The position numbers and the translations under genes were made by a program. Under the pieces are notes generated by a model that was given only the letters and a program-made list of their open reading frames with translations, searched no databases and was not told where the DNA came from. From DAOUKH01 sp964291475 (GTDB taxonomy: Bacteria > Chloroflexota > Dehalococcoidia > SHYB01), in contig OZ220072.1 in assembly GCA_964291475.2 (NCBI GenBank), positions 60,078 to 124,077 on the forward strand: 64,000 nucleotides of DNA, read 5' to 3'. The first letter of the stretch is position 1. Each line of letters begins with the position of its first letter. Shown here piece by piece: positions 25,845-33,983 of this stretch.

Positions 25845-28652
25845 ATGCTCGACCGGTACGAGGCCAAGCGCGACTTTGACCGCACGCCTGAGCCGCGGGG
25901 CGGCGAGGGCCCGTCCTGGGGCAGCCTGCGGTTCGTCGTGCAGAAGCACGCGGCGCGGCGGCTGCACTACGACGTGCGGCTGGAGATCGGCGGGACGCTG
26001 AAGTCGTGGCCCGTGCCCAAGGGGCCGTCGTTCGACCCGAACGAAAAGCGGCTGGCGGTGATGGTCGAAGACCACCCGCTCGACTACCTGACCTTCGAGG
26101 CCGTGATCGCGGCGGGCAACTACGGCGCGGGCCAGATGATCGTGTGGGACACGGGGGTCTACTCGCCGGACGAGGACGGCGTTCTCTCGTTCGGCGATCG
26201 TGAGACGTCGGACCGCCGTATGCAGGAGGGCCTGGCGGCGGGCAAGCTGTCGTTCACCCTTCGAGGCCGCAAGTTGCGCGGCTCGTGGACGCTCGTGAAG
26301 ACCTCGCGCGGAGAGCGGGAGTGGCTGCTCATCAAGCACAAGGACGCGCACGCGCGCACCGGTCCCGACGTGCTGGACGAGGGCACGTCGGTGGTGTCGA
26401 AGCTGACCATCGACGACCTCAAGGCGGGGCGGCTCCCCGACCCGACGCCGCTGAACCGCCTGCTCGCCCGCTGCGGGACAGAGGGGCGCTTTCCTAACTC
26501 GGTCAAGCCGATGCTCGCCAAGCTCACCGACGTGCCGTTCGACGGCGAAGGCTGGCTGTTTGAGCCGAAGATGGATGGCTTCCGCCTGCTGGCGTTCGCC
26601 GAGCGGGGCGCGGTCCGGCTGCGCAGCCGCAACGGCAACGACATGACCGCGCTCTACCCCGAAGTGGTGGAGGAATTGCGGGCCCAGCCGCACGAGTCGT
26701 TCGTCCTTGACGGTGAGGTGGTCGTTCTCGACGAGACGGGGCTGCCGAGCTTCGGTTTGATGCAGCAACGGATGGGCGGGCCGAGCATGGCCGGCGCGCC
26801 CCGCGCCGAGGGCGCGCTGATGTACTACCCCTTCGACCTGCTTTATCTCGACGGCTACAACGTCCGCGGGGCGCCGCTCTCGGAGCGGAAGGACCTGCTC
26901 GCCCGCATGCTGGCCCCCGGCGACGTGGTGCGGCCCATCGAGTACACCGTGAGCGGCGGCGAGGCATTCTTCGCGGCGGCGACGAGGCTCGGACTCGAAG
27001 GGGTGGTGGCCAAGCGGCTGGACAGTTCCTACCAGCCGGGCCGCCGCGGGAATGCGTGGCTCAAGGTCAAGGCGACGCAGTCGCAGGAGATGGTCGTCGG
27101 CGGCTACAGCGCCGGAACCGGCGCGCGGGCCTCGACGTTCGGCTCTCTGCTCGTCGGCTACTACGACGAGGGCGCTTTACGCTTCGCCGCCAGGGTCGGC
27201 ACCGGATTCGGCCAAGCGACGCTCGACGACCTCTACGAGCGGATGCAGCCGCTGCGGGTCGAGGAGATGCCGTTCGCTCCCGACCCGGAGCTCGGCCTGG
27301 CCGGCGACATCTGGCTACGGCCCGAACTCGTGGCGAGGGTGAAGTTCGCCGAGTGGGGCGCGGGCGATCATCTGCGCGCGCCGGTCTATCTGGGGCTCGA
27401 GCCTGACCGCGATCCACGCTCGGTCGTTCGCGAGCGGCCGTCGGCTGCGCCGGCCCCGGTTGCCAGCGCTGCGCCCAAGAGGGCGGCAGTGCCGGCGCGC
27501 CCTGGAGTCGTGGAGGACGCGGCGTCCGCCGTCGAGCAGCTTGCGGGGGAGGCCGCGAAAGACGGGTCGATGGGGCTCGACGCGGGCGGGCATGTCGTCC
27601 GCGTCACCAACCTCGACAAGGCGCTCTGGCCGGAGACAGCGGAGCACGCCGCCATTACCAAGCGCGACATGCTGACGTACTACGCGCGAGTCGCGCCGGC
27701 GCTCCTGCCCCACCTGCGAGACCGTCCGCTGACGCTGACGCGGTATCCCAACGGCGTCGACGCGCCGAGCTTCTACCAGAAGAACTGGACCTACGAACTT
27801 CCCGAGTTCGTGGAGACTGTGAAGCTGTTTTCGTCGCACAACGAGGGCGACGTCGAGTACGTCATGGTGAACAACCTGGCGACGCTGCTCTGGCTGGCGC
27901 AGCTCGCCGACATCGAGATGCACCCCTGGCTGTCGCGCTGCGCCGCGGGCCCCGACGGGACGGGCTTGGGGATGGCGTTCACCGGCTCGAAGGAGAACAT
28001 CGAGGCCAGCATCCTGAACCATCCCGACTTCCTGGTCTTCGACTTCGATCCGTACATCTACTCCGGCGAGGAAGGGGCCGGCGCCGAGCCCGAACTCAAC
28101 CGCCGCGCCTTCGGCAAGGCTGTCGACACGGCGCGGGCGCTGAAGGGCATCCTCGACCAGCTTTCGCTGTCGTCGTTCCTGAAGACGTCGGGGAAAACGG
28201 GACTGCATGTCTACGTCCCGGTGCGGCGCGAGCATCCCTACCCGGTCACCCGCAAGGTGACGGAGCTGATCGGGCGGTTCCTGATGGAGCAGCGCCCACA
28301 CGACGTGACGATGGAGTGGGCGGTGAGCAAGCGCGAGGGCAAGATCTTCCTCGACCACAACCAGAACGTGCGGGGGAAGAACATGGCGTCCATCTACTCG
28401 CTCCGCCCCCTGCCGGGAGCCCCGGTCTCGACGCCGCTGCATTGGGACGAGTTGGACGACATCTACCCCGCCGACCTCACCATCGACGTCGTACCGGAGC
28501 GAGTCGAGCGCCTCGGCGACCTCTGGGCCACCGTCGTCGTTGAAGTTTCATCCACGATGCCAAGCACGACCTCCGGCGGCTGGTGGAGGGGGCGTAGGGC
28601 GCCAGGGGTAAACTGGAGCGACGAATCCCTCGGAGTTGAGCGTTCCAAATGA
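25845..28652 (+). CDS. ligD: ATP-dependent DNA ligase D (phosphoesterase-ligase-polymerase), 3' frameshift
   Basis: 935 residues carrying all three LigD modules. Residues 1 to about 190: 3'-phosphoesterase (FVVQKHAARRLHYDVRLE). About 215-530: ATP-dependent ligase with the KxDG motif EPKMDG, adenylated lysine near 242. About 580-900: archaeo-eukaryotic primase-type polymerase (VTNLDKALWPE, LTRYPNGV). LigD repairs double-strand breaks with Ku; no ku gene is in the window. Near 28546 a base appears missing: shifting frame gives FIHDAKHDLRRLVEGA and a stop at 28596, a normal LigD end, whereas the called frame adds an unrelated tail. Repeats lie just upstream. Confidence 0.9.
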   Translation: MLDRYEAKRDFDRTPEPRGGEGPSWGSLRFVVQKHAARRLHYDVRLEIGGTLKSWPVPKGPSFDPNEKRLAVMVEDHPLDYLTFEAVIAAGNYGAGQMIVWDTGVYSPDEDGVLSFGDRETSDRRMQEGLAAGKLSFTLRGRKLRGSWTLVKTSRGEREWLLIKHKDAHARTGPDVLDEGTSVVSKLTIDDLKAGRLPDPTPLNRLLARCGTEGRFPNSVKPMLAKLTDVPFDGEGWLFEPKMDGFRLLAFAERGAVRLRSRNGNDMTALYPEVVEELRAQPHESFVLDGEVVVLDETGLPSFGLMQQRMGGPSMAGAPRAEGALMYYPFDLLYLDGYNVRGAPLSERKDLLARMLAPGDVVRPIEYTVSGGEAFFAAATRLGLEGVVAKRLDSSYQPGRRGNAWLKVKATQSQEMVVGGYSAGTGARASTFGSLLVGYYDEGALRFAARVGTGFGQATLDDLYERMQPLRVEEMPFAPDPELGLAGDIWLRPELVARVKFAEWGAGDHLRAPVYLGLEPDRDPRSVVRERPSAAPAPVASAAPKRAAVPARPGVVEDAASAVEQLAGEAAKDGSMGLDAGGHVVRVTNLDKALWPETAEHAAITKRDMLTYYARVAPALLPHLRDRPLTLTRYPNGVDAPSFYQKNWTYELPEFVETVKLFSSHNEGDVEYVMVNNLATLLWLAQLADIEMHPWLSRCAAGPDGTGLGMAFTGSKENIEASILNHPDFLVFDFDPYIYSGEEGAGAEPELNRRAFGKAVDTARALKGILDQLSLSSFLKTSGKTGLHVYVPVRREHPYPVTRKVTELIGRFLMEQRPHDVTMEWAVSKREGKIFLDHNQNVRGKNMASIYSLRPLPGAPVSTPLHWDELDDIYPADLTIDVVPERVERLGDLWATVVVEVSSTMPSTTSGGWWRGRRAPGVNWSDESLGVERSK

Positions 28653-28798
28653 CCTGGGAAGAATGCGAAGGCATTCTCGAGACGTTCGAGGTACTGAAAG
28701 ACCCGGAGGCCTTGGCGGACCTGCGCCAGGCGATTCAGGAGTTGGAGAAGGGTGAGGCCCGCGACTTCGAGGAGGTCGCCGCCGAGCTGGGGGTCTGA
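28649..28798 (+). CDS. small antitoxin-like protein (49 aa)
   Basis: A 49-residue acidic protein beginning MTWEECEGILETFEVLKDPE and ending EDFEEV-like RDFEEVAAELGV. The pattern 'DPE...L..A...L..GE...FEEV..EL' is common at the C-terminus of Phd/RelB-like antitoxins, so this may be a short or truncated antitoxin. It starts at the very end of the called ligD frame and nine bases separate it from the next antitoxin-like gene. No toxin gene follows. Confidence 0.5.
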   Translation: MTWEECEGILETFEVLKDPEALADLRQAIQELEKGEARDFEEVAAELGV

Positions 28799-28807
28799 AG
28801 CACGGTC

Positions 28808-29038
28808 ATGGACGTGGACATAGACGAGGCCGGAAGGCAGCTTGACCGGCTCGGCGAACTGGCCCGGCGGGGCGAAGCGGTCATCATCACCAAAGAAGGC
28901 AGGCCTTACCTCGAATTGATGCCGCATCGCGGCGGCAAGCGGGAGCGCAGGCTGGGCCTGCTGAAGGGGAAGATATGGACCGCCCCGGATTTTGACCGAA
29001 CGCCCGAGGACGTGGTTGAGGCGTTCGAGGGCCGCTAA
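28808..29038 (+). CDS. Phd/YefM-family antitoxin-like protein
   Basis: 76 residues: VDIDEAGRQLDRLGELARRGEAVIITKEGRPYLELMPH is the classic Phd/YefM fold (helix, then two strands with the G-E-x-V-I-I-T-K-x-G-R-P motif), of which I quote only the order. The C-terminal part (GKIWTAPDFDRTPEDVVEAF) is typical of antitoxins paired with PIN toxins. The expected PIN gene is missing; the next gene is an enoyl-CoA hydratase. It is therefore an orphan antitoxin, a remnant, or a stand-alone autoregulator. Confidence 0.65.
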   Translation: MDVDIDEAGRQLDRLGELARRGEAVIITKEGRPYLELMPHRGGKRERRLGLLKGKIWTAPDFDRTPEDVVEAFEGR

Positions 29039-29057
29039 GGCCGCGACCGGCCGCGCG

Positions 29058-29086
29058 GTGACGGCGGGCGGCGCCCCGGTTATAAT
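29058..29086 (+). promoter_or_regulatory. candidate sigma-70-like promoter of the gene at 29143
   Basis: GTGACG (29058-29063), 17-base spacer, TATAAT (29081-29086). The -10 box is perfect and the -35 box weak. Transcription would start near 29093, giving about 50 bases of leader before the GTG start. Confidence 0.55.
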
Positions 29087-29142
29087 CCGGCGCGGGCGCG
29101 GGGCTGCCGCGCCGGCTGACGAGGAACTTCAAGGAGGCGACT

Positions 29143-29955
29143 GTGGACTATAGCAACGTGGAGAAGGGCCACCTCAGTGTCGAGGTCCGGCCGAACAAGG
29201 TAGCGATCGCGACGCTGAACCGGCCGGACCGGCTGAACTCGATGGGCGACGGCATGCACGAGGCCATCGAGGAGTTCCTGCATATGGTGAACTACGACCG
29301 TGACGTCAACGCGGTGGTCTTCACCGGGGCGGGGAGGGCCTTCTGCGCGGGCGGCGATGTGAAGGCGATGGGCGACCGGGCCACCGGCGCCGCCGAGAAG
29401 CTCGATCCGGGCAACCTGCTGCGCGGGGCGAAGTACATCGTGCAGCGCTTCGTGAACTGCGAGGTGCCCCTGATCGCGGCGATCAACGGGCATGCCGTGG
29501 GGCTCGGCGCCACCATCGGCCTGCTGTGCGACGTGACGTTCATCGCGGAGGACGCGAAGATCGGCGACAACCACGTCCGGGTGGGCATCACCGCCGGCGA
29601 CGGCGGCGCGCTGATTTGGCCGTATCTGATCGGCGTCCACAAGGCCAAAGACATGCTGATGTCGGGGCGGCTGATCACCGGCCGGGAGGCCCACGATCTC
29701 GGCGTGACCAACTACTGCTATCCGAAGGAAGAGGTGCTCGACCGGGCCATCGCCTACGCGGAGGAGATCGCGGCGGGAGCGCGGATCGCGGTGCGGTTCA
29801 CCAAGATCGCCATCAACAAGCACCTGTGGGACGGTCTCAACCGGGTCATGGACTTCTGCCTCATCTCCGAGCAGCTCGCCATGGCGACGGAGGACCACAA
29901 GGAGGCCACGACGGCTTTCTCGGAGAAACGGGCGCCCGTTTTCACCGGTTACTAG
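29143..29955 (+). CDS. enoyl-CoA hydratase/isomerase-fold protein, atypical active site
   Basis: 270 residues; GTG start with AAGGAGG upstream. The crotonase fold is clear (ATLNRPDRLNSMGDGM, AFCAGGDVKAMG), but the two glutamates of hydratases are absent: the first position is in GLGATIGL, the second in IGDNHVRVG. An aspartate follows in TAGDGG. It is more likely a hydrolase, isomerase or lyase of the superfamily than a true hydratase. It ends with the family tail AFSEKRAPVFTGY. A terminator hairpin follows at 30005. Confidence 0.82.
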   Translation: MDYSNVEKGHLSVEVRPNKVAIATLNRPDRLNSMGDGMHEAIEEFLHMVNYDRDVNAVVFTGAGRAFCAGGDVKAMGDRATGAAEKLDPGNLLRGAKYIVQRFVNCEVPLIAAINGHAVGLGATIGLLCDVTFIAEDAKIGDNHVRVGITAGDGGALIWPYLIGVHKAKDMLMSGRLITGREAHDLGVTNYCYPKEEVLDRAIAYAEEIAAGARIAVRFTKIAINKHLWDGLNRVMDFCLISEQLAMATEDHKEATTAFSEKRAPVFTGY

Positions 29956-30004
29956 GCTTTCGTCGAGCGGGGGCAGGTGTCCCCGCTATCCAATACGCAA
30001 AGAA

Positions 30005-30038
30005 GAGGGGCCGCGCCAGAGCGGCCCCTCTTTTGTTG
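30005..30038. terminator. bidirectional rho-independent terminator
   Basis: GAGGGGCCGC-GCCAGA-GCGGCCCCTC followed by TTTT on the plus strand: a 10-bp GC-rich stem, 6-base loop and T run. It lies between two convergent genes (stops at 29955 and 30057). The minus strand also has a T-rich stretch after the stem, so it may serve both. Confidence 0.8.
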
Positions 30039-30056
30039 CGTTCTTTGGGCTCGTGG

Positions 30057-30977
30057 CTACTTGAAGCCGAGGTCTTCCCAGACCGCGTTGAGGCGGCGCA
30101 TTCCTTCCTTGTTGCCGTACTTGTTCCGTTCGCGGAGGAAGTTGTGCTCGTCATCGCGCCAGACCATGTTGGTGAAGAGCGGGTGGGCGACCTCGGCGTA
30201 GTTGAAGTAGGTGTCGACGCCGAGAAGGCGGAAGAACATGTTCATGGACTTGCGGCCGAGCATGAGGTTGTCGGTGGAGTGGGCGGCGACGGCGCGGGCG
30301 TAGCGCAGGGCTTCGTCCATCAGCTTGTCGCGGGGCACGACGGAGGAGACGACGCCCCACTCGTGCATCTCCCGCGCCGAGACGCTGCGGCCGGTGATAT
30401 TGAGCTCGTAGCCGCGGTTGATGCCGCAGCGGAGCAGGGTGAGCGGCAGCTGCACCTCGAAGCTTGCGAAGCCGATCCGGCTCTGGCGCCGGGTGAAGTA
30501 GGCGTCTTCGGAAGCGACGATGAGGTCGACGGTCATCACGATGCCGAACCCCTGGCCGATCACCCCGCCCTGACAGGCGGCGATGACGGTCTTCGTGCCC
30601 CAGGTCATCGAGTCGTGCATGGTCTTGAAGGTCTTGGTGATGCCCTGCATGCGGAACGACTGAGGGAGCCGTTGCCCCTTCTTGAGGCCGAACGACTCGA
30701 CGGGCAGGCGGCGGTTGTCCTCGCCGGCACAGAAGTCCTGCCCTTCCCCGGCGAGGATGATGACTTTCACTGAGTCGTCTTCCTGGGCCTGCTGGAACTT
30801 GGCGAGGAGCTCGTAGTTCATGTCCGGCGTCAGCACCGCGTTGCGGCGCTCGGGCCGGTTCAGCGTGATCTTGCAGATGTGCGGCTCGATGATCTCGTAG
30901 AGGACCATCTCTTCCGGCGGCTTGTCCCGCTGGAGGTCGGCGCCGTAGCCGTGCGGGTTGTCGTTCTTTGTGGTCAT
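30057..30977 (-). CDS. enoyl-CoA hydratase/isomerase-fold protein (tandem paralogue 2)
   Basis: 306 residues; TAGGAG before the ATG. Crotonase fold with ITLNRPERRNAVLTPDMN and FCAGEDNRRLPVE, where the acidic residue in the oxyanion loop is unusual. The usual catalytic glutamates are missing (GQGFGIV and RIGFASFEVQ at those positions). The C-terminus (NKEGMRRLNAVWEDLGFK) is nearly the same as that of the gene immediately upstream at 30994, so this is a tandem duplication. Both precede a conserved arginine-rich block. The reaction is uncertain. Confidence 0.8.
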   Translation of the reverse strand: MTTKNDNPHGYGADLQRDKPPEEMVLYEIIEPHICKITLNRPERRNAVLTPDMNYELLAKFQQAQEDDSVKVIILAGEGQDFCAGEDNRRLPVESFGLKKGQRLPQSFRMQGITKTFKTMHDSMTWGTKTVIAACQGGVIGQGFGIVMTVDLIVASEDAYFTRRQSRIGFASFEVQLPLTLLRCGINRGYELNITGRSVSAREMHEWGVVSSVVPRDKLMDEALRYARAVAAHSTDNLMLGRKSMNMFFRLLGVDTYFNYAEVAHPLFTNMVWRDDEHNFLRERNKYGNKEGMRRLNAVWEDLGFK

Positions 30978-30993
30978 CGTTTCTCCTAGCGGC

Positions 30994-31938
30994 CTACTTG
31001 AAGCCGAGGTCTTCCCAGACGGCGTTCAGCCGCTGCATGCCTTCCTTGTTGCCGTACTGGTTCCGCATCTTGAACCAGTTGTACTCATCCTCGCGCCACA
31101 CCATGTTGGTGAAGAGGGGGTGGGCCACCTTGACGTAGTCCGCGTAGGAGGCCATGCCGAGCAGGTCCCAGAAGATCTGCATCGAGTGGCGGCCCAGCAT
31201 CAGGGTGTCGGTGCCGTGGGCGGCGATGGCCTTGGCGTAGCGCATCGCCTCGGCTTCGAGCTGCTCGCGCGGCGCGACCGACGTCACCACGCCCCACTTG
31301 TGGAGCTCCTGCGCCGAGACTCGCCGGCCGGTGATGTTCATCTCGTAGCCGCGGTTGATGCCGCAGCGCATGAGGGTGAGGGGAAGCTGGACGTCGAAGC
31401 CGGCGAAGCCGATGCGGCTCTGCGGTCGCGCGAAGAAGGCGTCCTCCGAGGCGACGACCATGTCGACGGTCATGATCATGCCGAAGCCGGCGCCAAGGCA
31501 GGCTCCCTGCACGGCGGCGACGACGGTCTTGGAGCTGTAGAGGAACCAGTTGCGCATTCGTTGGGCGCCGGCCGCCTGGCCGCGCATCCGGAACGACTGG
31601 GGCAGCTTCTGCCCCTTCTTTAGGCCGTAGGTCTCGACGGGCATGCGCCGATTGTCCTCGCCGGAGCAGAAGTGCCGCCCGTTCCCGGCGAGAACAACGC
31701 ACTTGATGCGATCGTCGTCCTCGGCGATGCGCATCTTCCGGGCGATCTCGTCGTTCATGTCGGGGGTGAGGATCGAGTTGCCCTTCTCGGGGCGGTTGAG
31801 GGTGATCTTGGCGATGTGGGGCTCCACGACCTCGTAGAGCACCATCTCCTCGGCCGACTTTTCCGATGGCATCTCGCCGCCGTAGCCGTGGGGGTTTTCC
31901 TTCGCCTGGTCTTTGTCGGGAGCTTTCTCGTCGGCCAT
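30994..31938 (-). CDS. enoyl-CoA hydratase/isomerase-fold protein (tandem paralogue 1)
   Basis: 314 residues. Closely related to its neighbour at 30057 throughout: GEDNRRMPVETYGLKKGQ, RIGFAGFDVQLPLTLMRCG, NINRGYEMNITGR-like core and the tail NKEGMQRLNAVWEDLGFK. The hydratase glutamates are absent here too (GAGFGMIM). The charged N-terminal extension (about 25 residues, rich in Lys/Asp/Glu) is shared and unusual for the family. It follows the acyl-CoA dehydrogenase at 31967 in the same operon, so it probably acts on that enzyme's unsaturated product or a related acyl-CoA. Confidence 0.8.
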   Translation of the reverse strand: MADEKAPDKDQAKENPHGYGGEMPSEKSAEEMVLYEVVEPHIAKITLNRPEKGNSILTPDMNDEIARKMRIAEDDDRIKCVVLAGNGRHFCSGEDNRRMPVETYGLKKGQKLPQSFRMRGQAAGAQRMRNWFLYSSKTVVAAVQGACLGAGFGMIMTVDMVVASEDAFFARPQSRIGFAGFDVQLPLTLMRCGINRGYEMNITGRRVSAQELHKWGVVTSVAPREQLEAEAMRYAKAIAAHGTDTLMLGRHSMQIFWDLLGMASYADYVKVAHPLFTNMVWREDEYNWFKMRNQYGNKEGMQRLNAVWEDLGFK

Positions 31939-31966
31939 ACCGTCCTACCTTGTCCGCGCGCCGGGT

Positions 31967-33148
31967 CTAGCGGCCCAGTCCCAGGCCGCGCCGGGCGATG
32001 ATGTTGCGCTGTATCTCGGAGGTGCCGCCGGCGATGGTGCTGGCGATCGTCGTCTTGTAGTTGCGTTCGACCTTGCCGCGCAGCGGCGCCCAGGGGTCGC
32101 CCCGCTGCACCGTCCCGTACATGCCGAAGAGGTCCATGCCGAAGGCGGCGACGCGCTGGGAGAGCTCGCTGGTGAAGAGCTTGTTCACCGAGGCCTCGTG
32201 CTTGAAAGGGACTTCGGCCGTCTGCATCCACGCGATGCGGTAGCACTGGGCGCGGGCGACTTCGGCCCGCACCAGCAGGTCGGCGCCCTGGCTACGGAGC
32301 GCGTTCGTCCATCGGACGCGGCTCTCCGGCGAGGCCGCGAAGGCGATGAGGTCGAGGAGCATCCGCTTCGACCCCGCGGCGGCGGAGATGCCCGACCGCT
32401 CGACGTTGAGCACGTTGCGGCTGAGCATCCAGCCCTGGTCTTTGGGACCGATGAGGCAATCGCGGGGGATGCGCACGTCGTCGAAGAAGACCTGGTTGAA
32501 GCGGTGCACGCCGACCATGCTGATGAGCGGCTTGACGGTGACACCGGGCGTGTTCATGTCGAGGAAAAGGTAGCTGAGTCCCTGGTGTTTGGGAGCGTCC
32601 TTGTTGGTGCGCGCGAGGAGGAAGCCCCAGTCGGCGACGTGGGCGAAGGACGACCATATCTTGCCGCCGTTGACGAGAAAGTAGTCGCCGTGGTCTTCGG
32701 CGACGGTCTCCAGACCGGCGAGGTCGGAGCCGGCGTTGGGCTCGCTGAAGAGTTGGCACCAGCGCACGTCGGCCTTGGCGATGGGGGGCAGGAAGCGCTC
32801 CTTCTGCGCCTCCGTCCCGTGGCCGATGAGCAGGGAGCCGACCATGCGCGGACCGATGCTGTCGCCGCGCGGCGCTTGGTGCTTGACGACCTCCTCGGCG
32901 TAGACGACCTGCTTGAAGTACGACCACTCCTGCCCGCCGTATTCCTTGGGCCAGGCCACCACGAGCCAGCCCTTGTCCGCGAGCTTGCGGTTGAACTCCC
33001 GCTGGAAGTCGTAGGCGTCGCCGTCGCCGCCGCCCTCCTCGTCGTCGCCGACGTTGCGGACGCCCCAATCGGGGGGCAGCGCTTCCCCTAGGAAGTCGCG
33101 GACCTCGGCGCGGAACGCCTCTTCTTCTTCGGTGAAGGCGAAGTTCAT
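31967..33148 (-). CDS. acyl-CoA dehydrogenase
   Basis: 393 residues with the flavin enzyme's typical blocks: LVVAWPKEYGGQEWSYFKQ, WCQLFSEPNAGSDLAGLET (FAD/substrate loop), VNGGKIWSSFAH, and the C-terminal SEIQRNIIARRGLGLGR. It should oxidise an acyl-CoA to the enoyl-CoA, passing electrons to ETF. It belongs to the larger FadE-like group rather than the short-chain type. The gene is first in a leftward operon with two crotonase-fold proteins, forming a beta-oxidation-like cassette. No ETF genes are seen. Confidence 0.9.
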   Translation of the reverse strand: MNFAFTEEEEAFRAEVRDFLGEALPPDWGVRNVGDDEEGGGDGDAYDFQREFNRKLADKGWLVVAWPKEYGGQEWSYFKQVVYAEEVVKHQAPRGDSIGPRMVGSLLIGHGTEAQKERFLPPIAKADVRWCQLFSEPNAGSDLAGLETVAEDHGDYFLVNGGKIWSSFAHVADWGFLLARTNKDAPKHQGLSYLFLDMNTPGVTVKPLISMVGVHRFNQVFFDDVRIPRDCLIGPKDQGWMLSRNVLNVERSGISAAAGSKRMLLDLIAFAASPESRVRWTNALRSQGADLLVRAEVARAQCYRIAWMQTAEVPFKHEASVNKLFTSELSQRVAAFGMDLFGMYGTVQRGDPWAPLRGKVERNYKTTIASTIAGGTSEIQRNIIARRGLGLGR

Positions 33149-33231
33149 GACGGGCTTGGCGGAGTCGGGCGGGGCCGCCGGACGCGGTTCAGAAGGGACG
33201 GAGGCATACTAGGCGGGCGCTTGCGAGCATG

Positions 33232-33630
33232 TCAACGCGGCGTCACTTGGCGCCACACCAGCCCGTCAACATGTTCGAAGTGCGCATCGGCCGAAACGAG
33301 GTCGGAGCCGGTCTCCATCGCGTGCGCCGCGATCCAGACATCGTTTGTGGGGATAGGGCGGCCTTTCGCTCGCAACGCCGCTGCGATCCTAGAGTAACGG
33401 TCGGCAGTCACCTGCCCCACGGTTACGACGGAGACGTATGGACTGCCCAGAAAGGAGCGGAGCTCGGCGGCGTTTCGCTCAAACTGCGAGCCCCAACGGA
33501 ATCCATACAACAACTCGCCGACCGCGATGGCCGAGAGCAGCACCTCTTCGGCCATGCGCACAAGGTCCGCAACCTGTCGATGTCCTTGCATGAGCAGCGA
33601 GTAGGCATTGGAGTCCAGCAAGACCCTCAC
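33232..33630 (-). CDS. vapC: PIN-domain ribonuclease toxin (VapC-like)
   Basis: 132 residues; GTG start overlapping the antitoxin stop (GTGA). The PIN-domain acidic residues are visible: D6 in LLDSNAY, glutamate in AVGELLYG, aspartates in TNDVWIAAHA and SADAHFEHV. It should cleave RNA when released from its antitoxin. GC content is lower than in the surrounding catabolic genes. It is the downstream member of a two-gene leftward operon with the ribbon-helix-helix gene. Confidence 0.85.
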   Translation of the reverse strand: MRVLLDSNAYSLLMQGHRQVADLVRMAEEVLLSAIAVGELLYGFRWGSQFERNAAELRSFLGSPYVSVVTVGQVTADRYSRIAAALRAKGRPIPTNDVWIAAHAMETGSDLVSADAHFEHVDGLVWRQVTPR

Positions 33631-33890
33631 TTCCAGATCGCCTCGTCGATGGTCTCGAAGTCTTCCAACGCGGAGTCAATGGCGTCCGCCTCTTGTGTGG
33701 TCCAGCTTCCTATCAGGTGGTCCAACGAAGAGCCGACGGTGTCCGCGCCGCCCGCCCCGTCAGTGAGGCCGGCGCCCTTGCGGATTAGCCGTAGCGCTGC
33801 CTGGTTCAAGGAGATGCCCTCGCGCTTTGCGAGGCGGCGCATGGCGGCACTCAGCTCGTCGTCGAATCCTCTGACCGTAAGTTGGTTCAT
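33627..33890 (-). CDS. vapB: ribbon-helix-helix antitoxin (VapB/CopG-like)
   Basis: 87 residues. The N-terminus NQLTVRGFDDELSAAMRRLA followed by EGISLNQAALRLIRKG is a ribbon-helix-helix DNA-binding domain. The C-terminal half, with SWTTQEADAIDSALEDF, would wrap the toxin. It overlaps vapC by four bases. A perfect 21-bp palindrome lies 26 bases upstream of its start and is the probable autoregulatory operator. Confidence 0.83.
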   Translation of the reverse strand: MNQLTVRGFDDELSAAMRRLAKREGISLNQAALRLIRKGAGLTDGAGGADTVGSSLDHLIGSWTTQEADAIDSALEDFETIDEAIWK

Positions 33891-33905
33891 GTCGCCTTAC
33901 CCGAG

Positions 33906-33936
33906 TGACTCACCTTATGACTCATTATGAGTCATA
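33906..33936. promoter_or_regulatory. vapBC operator: perfect palindrome plus a third half-site
   Basis: TATGACTCA-TTA-TGAGTCATA (33916-33936) is a perfect inverted repeat. A further TGACTCA half-site lies at 33906-33912. On the minus strand the palindrome contains CATAAT, a plausible -10 box, so antitoxin binding would block its own promoter. Confidence 0.75.
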
Positions 33937-33983
33937 GTAGTAGTCGCCCGCCAGTGAAGTCAAGGCCTGCCACGCTCCAGCCC

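Noticed and set aside
25845..28652. ligD as part of a Ku-LigD operon
   Set aside because: No Ku-like gene on either side; the following genes are antitoxin-like and a crotonase-fold protein.
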